A DNA stretch of 64,000 nucleotides from Propionivibrio soli (GCF_025770765.1 NZ_JANZKY010000002.1:124001-188000); one strand, 5' to 3'; positions 39,343 to 51,371 are shown, counted from the first letter of the stretch. Program-made: numbers and translations. Notes: generated by a model from the sequence alone, not told the origin.

Positions 39343-42138
39343 ATGGCCGATTATAAGAACACCCTGAACCTCACCGACACCTCCTTCCCGATGCGCGGCG
39401 ATCTCGCCAAGCGCGAGCCGCAGTGGGTTACGGCATGGCAACAAAAAAAGCTCTACCAGCAGATTCGCAAGGCGTCGAAGGGACGCCCTCGCTTCATCCT
39501 GCATGACGGCCCTCCGTACGCCAACGGCGACATTCATATCGGACACGCCGTCAACAAGATTCTCAAGGACATCATCGTCCGTTCGAAAACGCTCGCTGGA
39601 TTTGATGCGCCCTATATCCCGGGCTGGGATTGCCATGGTTTGCCGATCGAGCATCAGATCGAGAAGCTGCACGGCAAGAACATCCCGGGCGACAAGGTGC
39701 GCGAACTGTGCCGCGCGTTCGCCGCGGAACAAGTGGAACGTCAGAAGAAGGATTTCATTCGCCTCGGCGTACTCGGCGATTGGGACAATCCGTACCTGAC
39801 GATGAACTTCAAGACCGAGGCTGACGAGATCCGCGCGCTCGGCAAGATCCTGAAGAAGGGCTACCTGTATCAGGGACTAAAGCCGGTGAACTGGTGCATG
39901 GACTGCGGTTCGGCACTCGCCGAAGCCGAGGTCGAGTATGAAGACAAGACATCTCAAGCGATCGACGTCGCGTTTCAGGTTCATCCCAACCATGCCGACA
40001 AAGTCGCCAAGCTCTTCGGGCTCTCGCACCTGCGCGCGCCGGCCTTTGCCGTCATCTGGACAACGACGCCATGGACGTTGCCAGCGAACGAGGCTGTGTG
40101 TGCCCATCCCGACTTCACGTACGACCTGATCGAGACAGCCAAGGGATCGCTGATCCTGGTGCGCGAACTTGCCGAAGCCTGTTTGAAACGTTACGGTCTG
40201 GAAGGCAACGTGGTCGGTTCGGCCAAAGGCGCGACACTGGAACGCGTGCTTCTCAAGCATCCGTTCCAGAATCGCGAGGTGACCATCATCTGTGGTCAGC
40301 ACGTCACGCTCGAGGCAGGTACGGGCTTGGTGCACACGGCCCCGGCGCACGGCATGGACGACTATCTGGTAGGAAAGGTGTACGGCCTTCCGGTGAACAA
40401 CCCAGTCGGTGACGACGGCCGGTTCCTGCTCAGCACGCCGCCACTCTCGGTGTCTCCACTCGCCGGCAAGACGGTTTGGGACGCAAACCCGCTCGTGTTG
40501 CAGGAGCTCGAAGCGAAAGGCTGCCTGCTCAAAGCCGAGAAGATCACGCACAGCTATCCGCACTGCTGGCGGCACAAAACGCCGATCATCTTCCGCGCCA
40601 CGACGCAGTGGTTCATCGGCATGGAGCACAAGGACAAGGCAGACGCCGCCACCTTACGGCGCGTCGCCGAGCTCGCCGTCGACGACACAGAATTCTTCCC
40701 CGCCTGGGGCCGCGCCCGGCTGGAGGCCATGATGAAGACGCGCCCCGATTGGTGTGTCTCTCGCCAGCGCAACTGGGGCGTACCGATCCCCTTCTTCCTG
40801 CATAAGGAAACGGGCGCGTTGCACCCACGTACGGAACAGTTGATCGAAGAAGTAGCGCTGCGCGTCGAAAAGGCTGGTATTGAGGCCTGGTTCTCACTCG
40901 ATCCGAAGGAACTCCTTGGCGAAGAAGCGGATCAGTACCGGAAGATGAAGGACACGCTGGATGTCTGGTTCGACTCGGGTGCCACCCACCTCTCGGTGAT
41001 GCGCGGTTCGCACGTCGCGGACAGCGAGTATCCGGCCGACCTCTACCTGGAAGGCTCGGACCAGCACCGCGGCTGGTTCCAGAGTTCGTTGCTCACCGGC
41101 TGTGCGATCGACGGGCGGGCGCCTTACAAGGCGCTTCTGACCCACGGCTTCGTCGTCGACGGCAAGGGCCTGAAGATGTCGAAGTCGAAGGGCAATGTGA
41201 TCGCGCCGCAGAAAGTCTCTGACACACTGGGGGCGGAAATCCTGCGCTTGTGGACGGCGGCCACCGATTATTCCGGCGAACTGTCGATTTCAGACGAAAT
41301 CCTCAAACGCGTCGTCGAAGCGTACCGGCGCATCCGCAACACCTTGCGTTTCCTACTCGCCAACACAACGGATTTTGACCCAGCAACGGATCTGCTGCCT
41401 CCCGAGCAATGGCTTGAGATCGACCGGTACGCGCTCGCCATGACGCGCGAGCTGCAGGCACGTTGCGAGGCCGATTACGCGCATTACGAATTCCACCGCG
41501 TCGTGCAGGCCTTGCAGACCTTCTGCTCGGAGGATCTCGGTGGTTTCTATCTCGACATCCTCAAGGACCGCCTCTATACGGCTGCCGCGAAATCCCCGGC
41601 TCGCCGTTCCGCGCAAAGCGCGCTTTGGCAAATTGCGCAAACGTTCATCAAGCTGATGGCTCCGATCCTTTCGTTCACTGCCGACGAAGCATGGCAAACG
41701 TTTTCCGGCAAGCCGGAATCCGTCATGCTCGAAACTTGGCAACCGCTGCCCGGTGCTGCCAACGAAGCCCCTCTGCTGGAAAAATGGAACCGTATCCGCG
41801 CCTATCGCGCCGATGTAACGCGAGCCCTGGAGGATCTGCGTATCGCTGGCAAGATCGGCTCGTCGTTGCAGGCCGAGGTAACCCTTCACGCCGACGGCGA
41901 GAAGTACGAAACGCTCGCCTCGCTCGGCGACGACCTGCGTTTCGTCTTCATCTGCTCAAAAACGACGCTGGTTCGCTCATCGGAGGAGAAACTCGAATGC
42001 GCCGCCCTCCCGCATGCCAAATGCGAGCGTTGCTGGCACGTACGGGAAGACGTTGGCGCAGATTCGGCCCATCCGGAAATCTGCGGCCGTTGCGTGAGCA
42101 ACCTCTACGGCGAAGGTGAGCCGCGTGCCTGCGCGTAA
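39343..42138 (+). CDS. ileS: Isoleucine-tRNA ligase
   Basis: A 931-residue class I aminoacyl-tRNA synthetase. It has the HIGH motif in '[17 protein letters not shown]', an editing CP1 domain ('[12 protein letters not shown]', '[16 protein letters not shown]') and KMSKS in '[13 protein letters not shown]'. The C-terminal zinc site 'CERCWHV...CGRC' is that of the bacterial (type 1, mupirocin-sensitive-like) form. Overlaps lspA by about 23 bases. Confidence 0.98.
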   Translation: MADYKNTLNLTDTSFPMRGDLAKREPQWVTAWQQKKLYQQIRKASKGRPRFILHDGPPYANGDIHIGHAVNKILKDIIVRSKTLAGFDAPYIPGWDCHGLPIEHQIEKLHGKNIPGDKVRELCRAFAAEQVERQKKDFIRLGVLGDWDNPYLTMNFKTEADEIRALGKILKKGYLYQGLKPVNWCMDCGSALAEAEVEYEDKTSQAIDVAFQVHPNHADKVAKLFGLSHLRAPAFAVIWTTTPWTLPANEAVCAHPDFTYDLIETAKGSLILVRELAEACLKRYGLEGNVVGSAKGATLERVLLKHPFQNREVTIICGQHVTLEAGTGLVHTAPAHGMDDYLVGKVYGLPVNNPVGDDGRFLLSTPPLSVSPLAGKTVWDANPLVLQELEAKGCLLKAEKITHSYPHCWRHKTPIIFRATTQWFIGMEHKDKADAATLRRVAELAVDDTEFFPAWGRARLEAMMKTRPDWCVSRQRNWGVPIPFFLHKETGALHPRTEQLIEEVALRVEKAGIEAWFSLDPKELLGEEADQYRKMKDTLDVWFDSGATHLSVMRGSHVADSEYPADLYLEGSDQHRGWFQSSLLTGCAIDGRAPYKALLTHGFVVDGKGLKMSKSKGNVIAPQKVSDTLGAEILRLWTAATDYSGELSISDEILKRVVEAYRRIRNTLRFLLANTTDFDPATDLLPPEQWLEIDRYALAMTRELQARCEADYAHYEFHRVVQALQTFCSEDLGGFYLDILKDRLYTAAAKSPARRSAQSALWQIAQTFIKLMAPILSFTADEAWQTFSGKPESVMLETWQPLPGAANEAPLLEKWNRIRAYRADVTRALEDLRIAGKIGSSLQAEVTLHADGEKYETLASLGDDLRFVFICSKTTLVRSSEEKLECAALPHAKCERCWHVREDVGADSAHPEICGRCVSNLYGEGEPRACA

Positions 42139-42637
42139 CATCACGAACTGGCTGTGGCTGGCGGGGATCATCATCATCCTCGACCAGGCCAGTAAGTGGG
42201 TCGTTCTCGGCACGTTGCAGCCGGGTGAAGTCCGCTACGTGGCACCGTTCTTCAATTGGGTGCTCGCATTCAATCCGGGTGCAGCGTTCAGCTTTCTCTC
42301 AGACGCCGGCGGATGGCAACGGTGGTTCTTTACCGTACTTTCCCTCGGCGTATCCGCCTGGATCGTCTCGCTGCTGAGGCGACACTCGGCCGAGTTTCGA
42401 CTCTCGCTGGCACTCACGCTGGTTCTCGGCGGCGCGCTCGGCAATGTAATCGACCGCCTCCGCTTTGGCGTCGTCGTGGACTTCATCCAGTGGCATGCCG
42501 CCGGCTACTATTGGCCGGCGTTCAACGTCGCCGATTCCGCTATCACGATAGGCGCGATTCTCCTCGTCTGGGATCAATTTGCGGCGAAACCCAAACGCGG
42601 CGACGAGGTCGAAACAGACGAAGGCACGACACACTAG
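42116..42637 (+). CDS. lspA: Lipoprotein signal peptidase (signal peptidase II)
   Basis: A four-helix inner-membrane aspartic protease of about 170 residues that removes lipoprotein signal peptides. Motifs: 'DQASKWVV', 'NPGAAFSFL', '[16 protein letters not shown]' (first catalytic Asp) and '[11 protein letters not shown]' (second catalytic Asp). Two in-frame GTG starts exist. 42116 gives MSRVPARN, while 42125 has AAGGTGAG closer upstream and may be the real one. Both overlap the end of ileS. Confidence 0.95.
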   Translation: MSRVPARNITNWLWLAGIIIILDQASKWVVLGTLQPGEVRYVAPFFNWVLAFNPGAAFSFLSDAGGWQRWFFTVLSLGVSAWIVSLLRRHSAEFRLSLALTLVLGGALGNVIDRLRFGVVVDFIQWHAAGYYWPAFNVADSAITIGAILLVWDQFAAKPKRGDEVETDEGTTH

Positions 42638-42790
42638 GCCCGGAATAACCGGACGGCTGCCTGCTTGACGGTCGAAGAGGTGAAGCGCGCAATCTGCTGG
42701 TAATCCGCTGCAGAACGACGCCAGCCCTAGCTTCTTCGCCTCCGGATTTCGAAACGCTTCGCCGACCTAAGACAGGATAATTGACACTCC

Positions 42791-43717
42791 ATGCAGATCG
42801 TTCTTGCTAATCCCCGTGGCTTTTGTGCCGGCGTCGAACGCGCCATCGCCATCGTCGAACGCGCCATCGAAAAGTTCGGCGCTCCGATCTATGTTCGCCA
42901 CGAGGTCGTGCACAACAAGTTCGTGTGCGATGACTTGCGCGCCAAGGGCGCGGTCTTCGTCGACGAACTGGCAGACGTCCCGCCAGGCAGCACCGTCATC
43001 TTCAGCGCCCACGGGGTTTCCAAGGCTGTCCGCGAAGAAGCCGAGGGCCGAGGCTTAAAGGTCTTCGACGCCACCTGCCCACTTGTAACCAAGGTACATA
43101 CTCAGGTTGCTCGCATGCGCCGGGAAGGCCGAGAAATCATCATGATCGGCCACAAAGGGCACCCGGAAGTGGAAGGGACGATGGGTCAGAGCACCGAGGG
43201 AATGTACTTGGTCGAAACGGTAGATGATGTGGAAAAACTGCAAGTATCCAATCCCGCGCGGCTCTCGTACGTTACGCAGACCACGCTCTCGATGGATGAC
43301 GCCGAGAAGGTTGTAGCGGCTCTTCGGCGGCGGTTTCCTGGGATTGTGGGCCCCAAAAGGGACGATATTTGCTATGCGACGCAGAATCGCCAGGACGCCG
43401 TAAAGGAACTAGCGGGAAAAGCCGATGTAATTCTCGTGGTAGGCAGCCAATCGAGTTCGAACTCGAATCGCCTGCGTGAAGTCGCGCAGCTAGCCGGAAC
43501 CCAAGCCTACCTCGTTGACGACGAAAGCCAAATCGATTCGGAATGGCTTACGAGCGCGGCGAAAACCGGCGTTACCGCTGGCGCATCAGCGCCTGAGTCC
43601 TTGGTTGAGGGCGTCGTCAAGAAACTCGCCGCCCTCGATGGCAACGAATCTCACGTGGAACAACTTGCAGGCGCACCGGAAAACGTAATGTTCGCGCTCC
43701 CCAAAGAACTGCAATAG
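42791..43717 (+). CDS. ispH: 4-hydroxy-3-methylbut-2-enyl diphosphate reductase
   Basis: A 308-residue iron-sulfur enzyme making IPP and DMAPP in the last MEP-pathway step. The three cluster cysteines are in '[13 protein letters not shown]', '[11 protein letters not shown]' and '[11 protein letters not shown]'. Substrate-binding His residues are in '[10 protein letters not shown]' and '[15 protein letters not shown]', with '[12 protein letters not shown]' for the diphosphate. About 150 bases separate it from lspA. The frequently seen fkpB between the two is absent. Confidence 0.97.
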   Translation: MQIVLANPRGFCAGVERAIAIVERAIEKFGAPIYVRHEVVHNKFVCDDLRAKGAVFVDELADVPPGSTVIFSAHGVSKAVREEAEGRGLKVFDATCPLVTKVHTQVARMRREGREIIMIGHKGHPEVEGTMGQSTEGMYLVETVDDVEKLQVSNPARLSYVTQTTLSMDDAEKVVAALRRRFPGIVGPKRDDICYATQNRQDAVKELAGKADVILVVGSQSSSNSNRLREVAQLAGTQAYLVDDESQIDSEWLTSAAKTGVTAGASAPESLVEGVVKKLAALDGNESHVEQLAGAPENVMFALPKELQ

Positions 43718-43768
43718 TGCTCGAACCTAACTTTCACGACGACATAGCCGGTTCTGTCCGAGCGGGAA

Positions 43769-44200
43769 CTATTTCCAACAATCAGCCGCTACTCCGGCAC
43801 TGGAGCCGCGCACCCCAGCATTTGTGAGCGTAAGGTTGCCACATGCCGGGTCAGCAAAACCATTTGCAGGAGCTGCGGTTATAGTGTAGGTAGAACCGTT
43901 TTTGGCTACCGTTACGTCGTACTTACGGCTGGCTAAACTTGAACCGGAGTACTTCAGAGAACCCCAAGGAGCCGTCGTTGTCGTTGTCGTAACGTCTTCG
44001 TAACCGCCCCGATCCGTGAAGTTCCGTTCCTGAAACTGCGCCATGTTCATGATGGCGGTGCGCGCCTCCGCCCGCGCCGCTCTCCTGACGTAGTCAACAT
44101 ACGAGGGATACGCGACCCCCGCCAGAATGCCGATGATCGCCACGACGATCATCAACTCGATCAGGGTGAAGCCTCTATCACTACTTTTGCTCACTCGCAC
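43769..44200 (-). CDS. pilE: Type IV pilin-like protein PilE
   Basis: A 143-residue type IV pilin-like protein. It has a short leader cleaved at [25 protein letters not shown] (Glu at +5 of the mature form), then a helix and a globular domain with a C-terminal disulfide pair (PACGN and ADCWK). A Thr run ([10 protein letters not shown]) lies in the alpha-beta loop. As last gene of the fimT-pilV-pilW-pilX-pilY1-pilE set it is likely a minor pilin that primes pilus assembly, not the major subunit. Confidence 0.9.
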   Translation of the reverse strand: MRVSKSSDRGFTLIELMIVVAIIGILAGVAYPSYVDYVRRAARAEARTAIMNMAQFQERNFTDRGGYEDVTTTTTTAPWGSLKYSGSSLASRKYDVTVAKNGSTYTITAAPANGFADPACGNLTLTNAGVRGSSAGVAADCWK

Positions 44201-44222
44201 GGCGAATACCTCATCGGTTTTG

Positions 44223-47200
44223 TCACTGGACTGTTTGCCGCCATGTTACCGTTGCAGGGCGACGATCCCTTTTAATCGTGTCTAGCGTTTTGTTGAGTCG
44301 GGTTACGAGACACTGCCTTCCGGGAACAAATGCGGCGTTCGAAGGCGTCGTGGCACTGAGCGGCTTGCAAGGGCTACCACCGCTTTCAAGTATTTCAGAA
44401 CTTATGCGCGGCCCCCCTCCTTCTACCGAGAGTTTGATGCTACCGGCATTCTTCCCCGTCCCTGCCTGGTTGATTTTTACCGAACTCGGATTACTGCGGA
44501 AGGTGTTCCCACCTACCGAAAAACTGACGGAGATCGGCTCGTACATGTTGGAAACAACGTGAAGGAACGTGGGCGTAGATGGCGCGGCGCCCGACAAATA
44601 GTCCAAGTCATACATTAAATCCGTCGCCCCCCCTTCGCATGGGTCGCTACTTGCTGGGGTTAGTGTGACAAACGTCAAAACTCCGTCTGCAATTCCGGCT
44701 TCCACGTCAGAGACATACCGCTCTCCGGGGTTTGTCGAACTACCTGAGAAATTCAAGTCGAGTACCCAACCGCGTTGTTGCGATATTGGCGATCCGACAG
44801 GCTGAAGCGAACTGGGACAAGTCGTCGTCGCGCTACTGCGCGTGACTGCTGAAGTGCTGTAGTTGGCCACGCAGGTCGACTGAAGGCCATAAAGCTTGCC
44901 CTCAAAACTTGCCGTCGCAAGCGTTTTTTGTTTCTGAAGTTGGCTCCGGGATACGGTTGTACCGTTATTTTTATCCCAGATGCCATAGAACGACTGCATC
45001 GTAAACGGTCCGGTCGAATCTCCCTGATCAATATACGAGCCCGTTCCAAACAAGACCATGAACCCTCCGTTCGGATGGCGGATCACTGTCGGTGGCGCAG
45101 TAACCTGCTGCAAAACAGGCGTCGTGTCCGCAGTCTTCGCGGTAAATAGCGGCGTCGGCTCTGCAATAGAACCGAAAGCGCTCTTCCAGCCGCTTGTTGC
45201 GGAACCACTGACGTCAATCTTCCAAAGGTTGCCGCGCCTATCCCCGGCATACAGGTAGTCCACCTTCCCGTCGCGGTCGTTATCTATCCCTTGAACAGAA
45301 GCCAGACCGTTGGGTTCGGGCGTAGTGGCGGATTCATCGGGCGACTTCAATTCGATTTTTATGTAGTCGGTTCCCGAAACCCAAGCACGGTTCGTTCCCG
45401 TCGGGCCGTCCAAGAAAAGAATGAAGAGGTTGGCCCGGCCAGACCCCGTTCTTTGCACTCCACCGACGTCATTATCGGCATCTTTGCTATTAAAGCCGTT
45501 TCCGACGATGACAGCCCACTTCCCGTTGTTCATCTGTGCAACGTACGGCCTAGCAAACGAATAGCCCATGTCGGCATCATCACGATCGGTAAACTCCCAC
45601 ATCGCAATGCTCGAAGGACTAGCGGAGGAGAATGAAGACGGGTCCGTAATATTCAACGCGTACACGCCCTGCCCGCCCCCCCCGAGTCCTCCGACTAACA
45701 CCGTACGCCAGCATTTGTACGCATCGGAACCTGAAGTACATCCCGAGCCGGTCAATTTCGCGTCAGCGACAATCGGGGTCGCGTCTACGTAATATTTATG
45801 CGAATAGTCTGGCCATGCCAGAAGGCCCAAACGAGAATAAACGGCCGACGGCACGTATGCGAATATCTCACGTCCGCTGTTCGTCGTTGGGTTCCCGTCC
45901 GAGCCCGCTTCCGCGTTGAAGGCGTGCAACATACCATCGTTCCCCCCTGCATACAGCATGGGTGTCCTTGACGTAACGGCGGTAGCGTACGTTCCATAGT
46001 CTGTACCTCTGACCAGCCCTTTCGGATATTTGACGTACACGGCCCCAGAATTAATAAAGTCGCCCAACCGGGAAGCCCGCGCTCTCCATTGGTACCCGCT
46101 GCTCCCTTCATTGACTGCGTCGCCGCGAAGGTAATCCACTCTTGCAGCCCCCCGCCCATCAGACGTTCCTGTTGCAGGGTTCAGGTTGAGAAACGCTTGC
46201 TGCCTTGGCGACAAATTCGAGGAAAAAGTGCCTGACGTAAACAAAACACCTTGCCGTGCATTGGTTGCCGACGTCTCCGTTCCGTCCGCATTCAAGCCGT
46301 CATTAAACGTCACAATCTTTCTCGAGTTCCATGCCGGCAACCTGTTCGAGGCTTTCCACACGGGCGATGCTGACTTTTCCATGGTGGTTCTATCCAGCGT
46401 GTAACTTTCAACATCCCCAGTCCACTTGCTTGGGTCGTACTTCACCTCGTAGATATTGGCCGCGCTCGCAGTAGTGGTCGCCATGTCGGCAACTGACGCG
46501 GAACTCGGTGTAGACGAAACCGATTGGGAGGCAATAGTCGCAAACGCGCTGTTGACCGCCGAAATCATGGATGCCGGATCTCCGGCTGGCAACAACGTTT
46601 TCGGCCAATCCCCCGAAAAAGTCGGGTACGGGGAAGAAAACGTTCTGGACGTCGACCAGTCCTGAGCGGCTCCATTTGTCGCTGCAAAGGAATCTGCGCC
46701 GCCATATTTGGCCGCAAACCAATATTGCTTGTTTTGTCCGAGATCTTTGTTTTCCAGAACATCAATAATAAAAGTCTTCGCTTTTACATTGTTGTCTCTC
46801 GATGTATCTGGAGTGTGACTGGTCAAATCCGATTTTGGGCGAAATCCGTTATATGCCGCCCAATACGCCATTCCTGACAGGTAATAGCTCGCCCCGTTTT
46901 GAATGCCTGTTGTCGCCATATTGGAAATCGATTCAAGAGAACCAATTTTATTCGTCCATGTCGTAACATTTAAATCAGTATCGCCTGACAATGATCCTTT
47001 GTCGGCAACTTGCGTTGCTGTTGCGTTGCACTGCGAGTTGTTTGTTCCAGTGAACGAACCTCCTGGTAAACGCTTATCGCACCACGTGTGGGTATCCCCC
47101 ATCACCATGATGAAATTTTTCTGACAAGAATACTGGACGGGATCATCCCAGGACGTTATTACCGGGAAATTGTCATTGTTCGCGGTCGTCGCTCCGGTGT

Positions 47201-48242
47201 AAAAATTCGAAGTCGGTTGTAGGCCGCGCAGATACTTAAGCGCTTCATAATAGAGTTTGCCCACGTTATCGTAGGTTTTATATCCACCGGCTGCCGTTCC
47301 AAACTTGTTAATATAATTGATAACACCCGAATTCGTTACTGCTCCATTGTAGGAATTTGTAGCATCGTCCGGGTCAGGATTGGAAAAAAAAGTCCCATCC
47401 GTTGCTGACCATTCTTTATTCCCATTTGAAACTGAACCAGAGGCCGTCCACTTTGTGGGTGCAACGTATTTAGCTTTCGAGCGCATCACGGCATTATCAA
47501 TTGAATTGTCTTTGAAGTAAGAAAAAACTCCAAAGCGCATTTTGTCACCGTTCCTTTGTATTGCTCCTATTGGCTTGTATACGGTATTTGCGCCGCTACC
47601 ATAGCCAACACAATTCGATTCCAATCCACCAACTGCGGAGTCATTCACACAGACTTTGGCTCGCACTCTGTATGTCGTGGTCGTTGCTCCGACGGTCACA
47701 GCCATCGACACACCCTGCCCCTGGTTGACTATCTTGCTTATGCTCGTATGAGGAGTGTCACCAGAACCGGAGTAGCTTTTGTCCGGGAAATTATTCGTTC
47801 CTCCTTGACCGCTCTGATAGGTACGCTCCAGGACGGTCAACGTGCTGGTATCACGGTAGCGGTTGCCGCCCGTCATCGCGTATCTGAACTCGTCCAAGCC
47901 GGTCATCGAGGCCCAATTCAAGAAATTTCCGCTCCACTTCGCTGTACAAGAGTGATTCGTCGCCAACCCCGCGGGCTCAAACCACTGGTTTGTTGCGTCG
48001 TACGTGTAGCATTTCTTGTCGTCAAAGATTCCCAGGTATGTATTTGTTCGGTTGTAGTCATTCGTCCCTTGATAAGCGGCCGTATTCGCTGTCGGAAATT
48101 CGACAGACAACGGGAAAATGACATTAGACGGAACGGGCGCGATCACGGAGAGCGGAGCGTCAGCCAATACGCCGGCAAATACGGGGCATGACGCCGCAGC
48201 AAAAATGCCAAAAGAGGAAACAAACAAGAGACGTTGCTTCAT
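44223..48242 (-). CDS. pilY1: PilY1-type type IV pilus tip adhesin/regulator
   Basis: A 1339-residue secreted protein. The signal peptide is residues 1-25 ([19 protein letters not shown]). The N-terminal part has a von Willebrand-like region with '[16 protein letters not shown]'. The C-terminal half is the PilY1 beta-propeller ('[17 protein letters not shown]', '[18 protein letters not shown]') with a calcium-binding loop '[18 protein letters not shown]'. PilY1 controls pilus extension and adhesion and is tied to c-di-GMP signalling in Pseudomonas. I start it at ATG 48242 (GGAG upstream). Base composition in the middle (about 46.4-47.6 kb) is clearly more AT-rich than its neighbours. Confidence 0.92.
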   Translation of the reverse strand: MKQRLLFVSSFGIFAAASCPVFAGVLADAPLSVIAPVPSNVIFPLSVEFPTANTAAYQGTNDYNRTNTYLGIFDDKKCYTYDATNQWFEPAGLATNHSCTAKWSGNFLNWASMTGLDEFRYAMTGGNRYRDTSTLTVLERTYQSGQGGTNNFPDKSYSGSGDTPHTSISKIVNQGQGVSMAVTVGATTTTYRVRAKVCVNDSAVGGLESNCVGYGSGANTVYKPIGAIQRNGDKMRFGVFSYFKDNSIDNAVMRSKAKYVAPTKWTASGSVSNGNKEWSATDGTFFSNPDPDDATNSYNGAVTNSGVINYINKFGTAAGGYKTYDNVGKLYYEALKYLRGLQPTSNFYTGATTANNDNFPVITSWDDPVQYSCQKNFIMVMGDTHTWCDKRLPGGSFTGTNNSQCNATATQVADKGSLSGDTDLNVTTWTNKIGSLESISNMATTGIQNGASYYLSGMAYWAAYNGFRPKSDLTSHTPDTSRDNNVKAKTFIIDVLENKDLGQNKQYWFAAKYGGADSFAATNGAAQDWSTSRTFSSPYPTFSGDWPKTLLPAGDPASMISAVNSAFATIASQSVSSTPSSASVADMATTTASAANIYEVKYDPSKWTGDVESYTLDRTTMEKSASPVWKASNRLPAWNSRKIVTFNDGLNADGTETSATNARQGVLFTSGTFSSNLSPRQQAFLNLNPATGTSDGRGAARVDYLRGDAVNEGSSGYQWRARASRLGDFINSGAVYVKYPKGLVRGTDYGTYATAVTSRTPMLYAGGNDGMLHAFNAEAGSDGNPTTNSGREIFAYVPSAVYSRLGLLAWPDYSHKYYVDATPIVADAKLTGSGCTSGSDAYKCWRTVLVGGLGGGGQGVYALNITDPSSFSSASPSSIAMWEFTDRDDADMGYSFARPYVAQMNNGKWAVIVGNGFNSKDADNDVGGVQRTGSGRANLFILFLDGPTGTNRAWVSGTDYIKIELKSPDESATTPEPNGLASVQGIDNDRDGKVDYLYAGDRRGNLWKIDVSGSATSGWKSAFGSIAEPTPLFTAKTADTTPVLQQVTAPPTVIRHPNGGFMVLFGTGSYIDQGDSTGPFTMQSFYGIWDKNNGTTVSRSQLQKQKTLATASFEGKLYGLQSTCVANYSTSAVTRSSATTTCPSSLQPVGSPISQQRGWVLDLNFSGSSTNPGERYVSDVEAGIADGVLTFVTLTPASSDPCEGGATDLMYDLDYLSGAAPSTPTFLHVVSNMYEPISVSFSVGGNTFRSNPSSVKINQAGTGKNAGSIKLSVEGGGPRISSEILESGGSPCKPLSATTPSNAAFVPGRQCLVTRLNKTLDTIKRDRRPATVTWRQTVQ

Positions 48243-48307
48243 AGCACACTCCAAATCGATCATGAGCGCAAATAAAATTGATTACGATCTCGGTCGGCTA
48301 CGCCAAC

Positions 48308-48949
48308 TTACCAGCGGAAAAGCTCCACAAGATTGACGCGGGTTGATGCAACGCGTCCTCTGGCCTGACCGTAAATACGAAAGCAGGACAAGCCTGCGTC
48401 CTCTGTGTTTTGACCACATTCGAGACTGTCATCCAGGAGAACAACCAGATAGCGTGGCTGACCGGCAAGACCGGGGATCTCGGGAGACGTTTTTCTATCT
48501 GCCCTTGGGTCATAGGTGCCAAGGTTCGCACCCGGCGGCGTCCCGCTGGCGTACAGATCTACAAAAGGAGAGTTGTAAACATCGGACCTGCAAGAAAACC
48601 CGGGAATAGCGCCCTCGGGATGGCAACGCTTGTAGTCCAGTACAACAGGCGGATTCGCGAGCGCCGTCGAACGATCGTAACTTCCAGTAATCAGCATTTT
48701 TGCTTCTTCGATCGCGGCTTCTGCTGCCCTGAGGGCGATCTCCTGATCACGAAAGTTTCGCGCTATGCGCTCCTCCGTGGTAGCCGAATAGAAGACTCCG
48801 ATACCGAGCATTGTCAAAACGACCAAGAATACTAGCGCGATGATCAGTGCGGAGCCGTTCTGGCCTGTCAGCTCCCACAACAACGCTTCATTACGCGAGA
48901 GAACGATCGCTGTTTCTCGATTCACAATTAGGCCTCTAAATAATCTCAT
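48308..48949 (-). CDS. pilX: Minor pilin assembly protein PilX
   Basis: A 213-residue protein. An unusually long N-terminal leader precedes 'NGSALIIALVFLVVLTMLGIGVFYSATTEERIARN', the PilX pattern, which lacks the usual Glu at +5. The helix 'FRDQEIALRAAEAAIEEA' follows, then a globular domain with Cys residues (YKRCHPEG, FSCRSD, LECGQ, LSCFR). It lies between pilW and pilY1. Confidence 0.85.
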   Translation of the reverse strand: MRLFRGLIVNRETAIVLSRNEALLWELTGQNGSALIIALVFLVVLTMLGIGVFYSATTEERIARNFRDQEIALRAAEAAIEEAKMLITGSYDRSTALANPPVVLDYKRCHPEGAIPGFSCRSDVYNSPFVDLYASGTPPGANLGTYDPRADRKTSPEIPGLAGQPRYLVVLLDDSLECGQNTEDAGLSCFRIYGQARGRVASTRVNLVELFRW

Positions 48950-48961
48950 TCTGCCTGCCGA

Positions 48962-49894
48962 CTAGGGGCAGAGGTTACGCAACGCGATAGTCGTGCTCGT
49001 CTGCGCTCGCAGGCGCCCATCCGCAGGGGCGGTAAACACGCTTCCGCTATCTCCCGTTGGCGCCACGTTGCTGGGCGCATACCCCTGGTTCGCGGCTCCT
49101 CCATCCCCGAAATGGTTGAACACCCTGGTGGATTGCTGCGCAGCAACAGCGTTAGGGGAACGAACAACCAAGGAGACAATGACAGACCGGACGTTGTTAG
49201 GGGCGCTAATGGAACCGATCGGAGCAAACCGATCAGTGATGAGCCCGTCCGAGTCGCTGTCGTCTCCGTACAGAAGCTGCATACGTTCAACGCCCGGCAC
49301 AAGGGCCACGTTTCCCGAGGCAGGTGAGTTAGAGGTATAGCAGAACAGTGCAGGCTCATTACCATTGGTGGAGTCTGCTGCCACGAAGAAAGTGTCCTCC
49401 GTGAGTGCATTACTTGCGACCGGGTTTCCTAAGCAATCGCGCACGCTTCCATCGGCCGTAAATGGAGAGAGCGTGAGGCCGTCACCGTAATAACGAACGC
49501 GGATAACGTCGCTATCCAGAACCGCAACTTCCGAGCCTCCGGTGAAACTTGGAGTCGTGGGGTCCACGGACGTCGCGTCATTCACGCCAGCCAGACGCGG
49601 GATTGGGGGACTGCTTGAGCCCATCGGGCAAAAGCGGTCCCCAATAGCCAGTTGGTTCTGGTACCCCGATTTCCTCAAAGCGTCCGCAAGCGCCAAGAAT
49701 CCAAAACGTGCAGATTCTTGAAGACGGGCTGAGTCCGCTTGCGCCCTCTGTGTCGCAGTGGCATCGACATAAGCTTTCGTTACGACTAACGCGACCAGCA
49801 AGCCAATTGCCATAGCGACGAGCAACTCGACGAGCGAAAACCCGTACTTGGGTCGTCCTTCGGCACACGTCGTCATATTTGAGCGCTCAGACAT
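48962..49894 (-). CDS. pilW: Minor pilin PilW
   Basis: A 310-residue prepilin-like protein. Its leader ends at YG|FSLVELLVAMAIGLLVALVVTKAYV, with Glu at +5. Then come 'RLQESARFGFLALADALRKSGYQ', the PilW family helix, and a long globular domain. The start at 49894 has GGAG at good spacing and overlaps the end of pilV by 22 bases. Confidence 0.88.
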   Translation of the reverse strand: MSERSNMTTCAEGRPKYGFSLVELLVAMAIGLLVALVVTKAYVDATATQRAQADSARLQESARFGFLALADALRKSGYQNQLAIGDRFCPMGSSSPPIPRLAGVNDATSVDPTTPSFTGGSEVAVLDSDVIRVRYYGDGLTLSPFTADGSVRDCLGNPVASNALTEDTFFVAADSTNGNEPALFCYTSNSPASGNVALVPGVERMQLLYGDDSDSDGLITDRFAPIGSISAPNNVRSVIVSLVVRSPNAVAAQQSTRVFNHFGDGGAANQGYAPSNVAPTGDSGSVFTAPADGRLRAQTSTTIALRNLCP

Positions 49895-50388
49895 GCATTA
49901 CTCCAAGCTGATGAAACATGGCTCTCGTTCCAACATATCTTCACCGTCGAGCGAGGCGACCCCGAACTGGCATCGCAGGCCCAAGCGTCAGGTATACCGT
50001 CCTCCGGTGAGCTATCCAGACAAATCACCCCCGCACCGCCTGGAAGAACTGATCCCAGATTGTCCAGCCACATCCCATATCGCGTAGCCCGGATTTCTGC
50101 CGATGTACAGCCCGCCGATCTCAGGCAGTTTTGGGTCACGGTACTGGATGAGGCTGCAACAAAATCAGCGAAACCAGTCGGGTCAGCTTTCGCAAGTTCG
50201 ACCATTTCCGCCAAATGCTGCGCCGCGATACTTCGGTAATTTGAACTCGAACTCGTCCGGAGCCCGTTGACGATCAAGCCCGACATCCCCAACAAACCAA
50301 ATGAAAGAACGAGGATGGCGATCAAGACCTCAAGCATCGTGCTGCCCGACTGCAACCTCATGATGTTGTGTGCGTATTTTTGGCTCAT
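49873..50388 (-). CDS. pilV: Minor pilin PilV
   Basis: A 171-residue prepilin-like protein with the type III-like motif 'SGSTMLEVLIAILVLSFGLLG', followed by 'AAQHLAEMVELAKADP', the PilV helix. Four cysteines are present in the globular part. It sits between fimT and pilW. Confidence 0.87.
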   Translation of the reverse strand: MSQKYAHNIMRLQSGSTMLEVLIAILVLSFGLLGMSGLIVNGLRTSSSSNYRSIAAQHLAEMVELAKADPTGFADFVAASSSTVTQNCLRSAGCTSAEIRATRYGMWLDNLGSVLPGGAGVICLDSSPEDGIPDAWACDASSGSPRSTVKICWNESHVSSAWSNACLSAQI

Positions 50389-50411
50389 AGAAAATTACCT
50401 AACCATCTCAC

Positions 50412-50960
50412 CTAAGAGCAAGTAGAGATTTTCGTCACAAGCGATCTCCCCGTGACGGCGAGACTCAAGCTTCGGCCGTTTGCATCACCCGGAACACAGA
50501 GCGTAAACGTGCCTGCTGAGGTCGCCGCGCCGAAGGGGCGGAAGGTCATATAGCGAGTGGAGGAAAAGCCCGCCGCAGTCAACACGCTGCCGCCGTCAAG
50601 GGCGGGGGTCGCTCGAATAACGGCTTCTCCGGTATCGACCGTACCGTTTGCGTTCGGATCAGTGAAGATAATGCGCTGCCCTGACCAATCCGAACCTCCA
50701 ATAGCACACGTATTCGCCGCTGTCGCTATGCAAATCGATACATTCGTCCTTCTAGCCCCTGCTTCACTCCGAGCCAACGAAATATCCGCCACCAGGTCGT
50801 TAATCTGTCGCGTTAATCGTGTGCTACGCAACAGTTGTAAAAAGCTCGGGACAGCAATCGTCAAGAGGACCCCAAGTACCACCAAGGCCATCATGAGCTC
50901 AATGATCGTAAAACCCTTCTGTGGGCAATTACGCCGAAGTATCGGCCATCGAACGTGCAT
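50412..50960 (-). CDS. fimT: GspH/FimT family pseudopilin
   Basis: A 182-residue prepilin-like protein with leader ending KG|FTIIELMMALVVLGVLLTIAVPSFLQLL, then the GspH domain ('NDLVADISLARSEAGARRTNVSICI' and 'RYMTFRPFGAA') and a C-terminal Cys. I start it at ATG 50960 (MHVRWPILRRN) because GGAG lies upstream and longer leaders are rare. A longer frame begins at 51035. First gene of the minor-pilin operon. Confidence 0.85.
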   Translation of the reverse strand: MHVRWPILRRNCPQKGFTIIELMMALVVLGVLLTIAVPSFLQLLRSTRLTRQINDLVADISLARSEAGARRTNVSICIATAANTCAIGGSDWSGQRIIFTDPNANGTVDTGEAVIRATPALDGGSVLTAAGFSSTRYMTFRPFGAATSAGTFTLCVPGDANGRSLSLAVTGRSLVTKISTCS

Positions 50961-51371
50961 TCCCAGCTCCGGCAAAAGGCAAAAAAACCAGAAAAAAACA
51001 ACTCTTTGATCCTCGGATGAAATGGTAGCCAACATTTATGTTGTGCGTGAACGAGAAACGACGTACGGCAAAATTCACCGCATGAGTGGCTCTTCAGGAG
51101 CTTGTGACGTAACCTTCTACGAAGAGATCGCGGCACCGGCTCTCACCGTCTCTAGAAGGTACTTAATAACCCTTCGCAGCCTCTCAGATAAGGCTCGCTT
51201 ATTGCAGGATAAAAGCGAGACTCCCTGCGCTCACGACCTCCGCCCGTAAGCCCGTAACGAAGCCAGATGGTAACGGGTGGCGATTGGGAAATGGCAACAG
51301 GGAAAGTGAAAAAAAAGTAAGTTCGGTACGTAGCCAATAGTCGCCATGCCGCGTATAATGCGCGCTCTTCC
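50961..51371 (+). promoter_or_regulatory. fimT-tRNA intergenic region with tRNA promoter
   Basis: About 410 bases. A sigma70-like promoter for the tRNA is seen: TAGCCA (51331-51336), 17-base spacer, TATAAT (51354-51359). The fimT promoter must also lie here, but I see neither a sigma54 GG-N10-GC pair nor a convincing sigma70 one. No gene recognised. Confidence 0.6.

Noticed and set aside
51148..51335. Short frames between fimT and the tRNA gene as small proteins
   Set aside because: No ribosome-binding sites, no recognisable domains, and the stretch contains the tRNA promoter.
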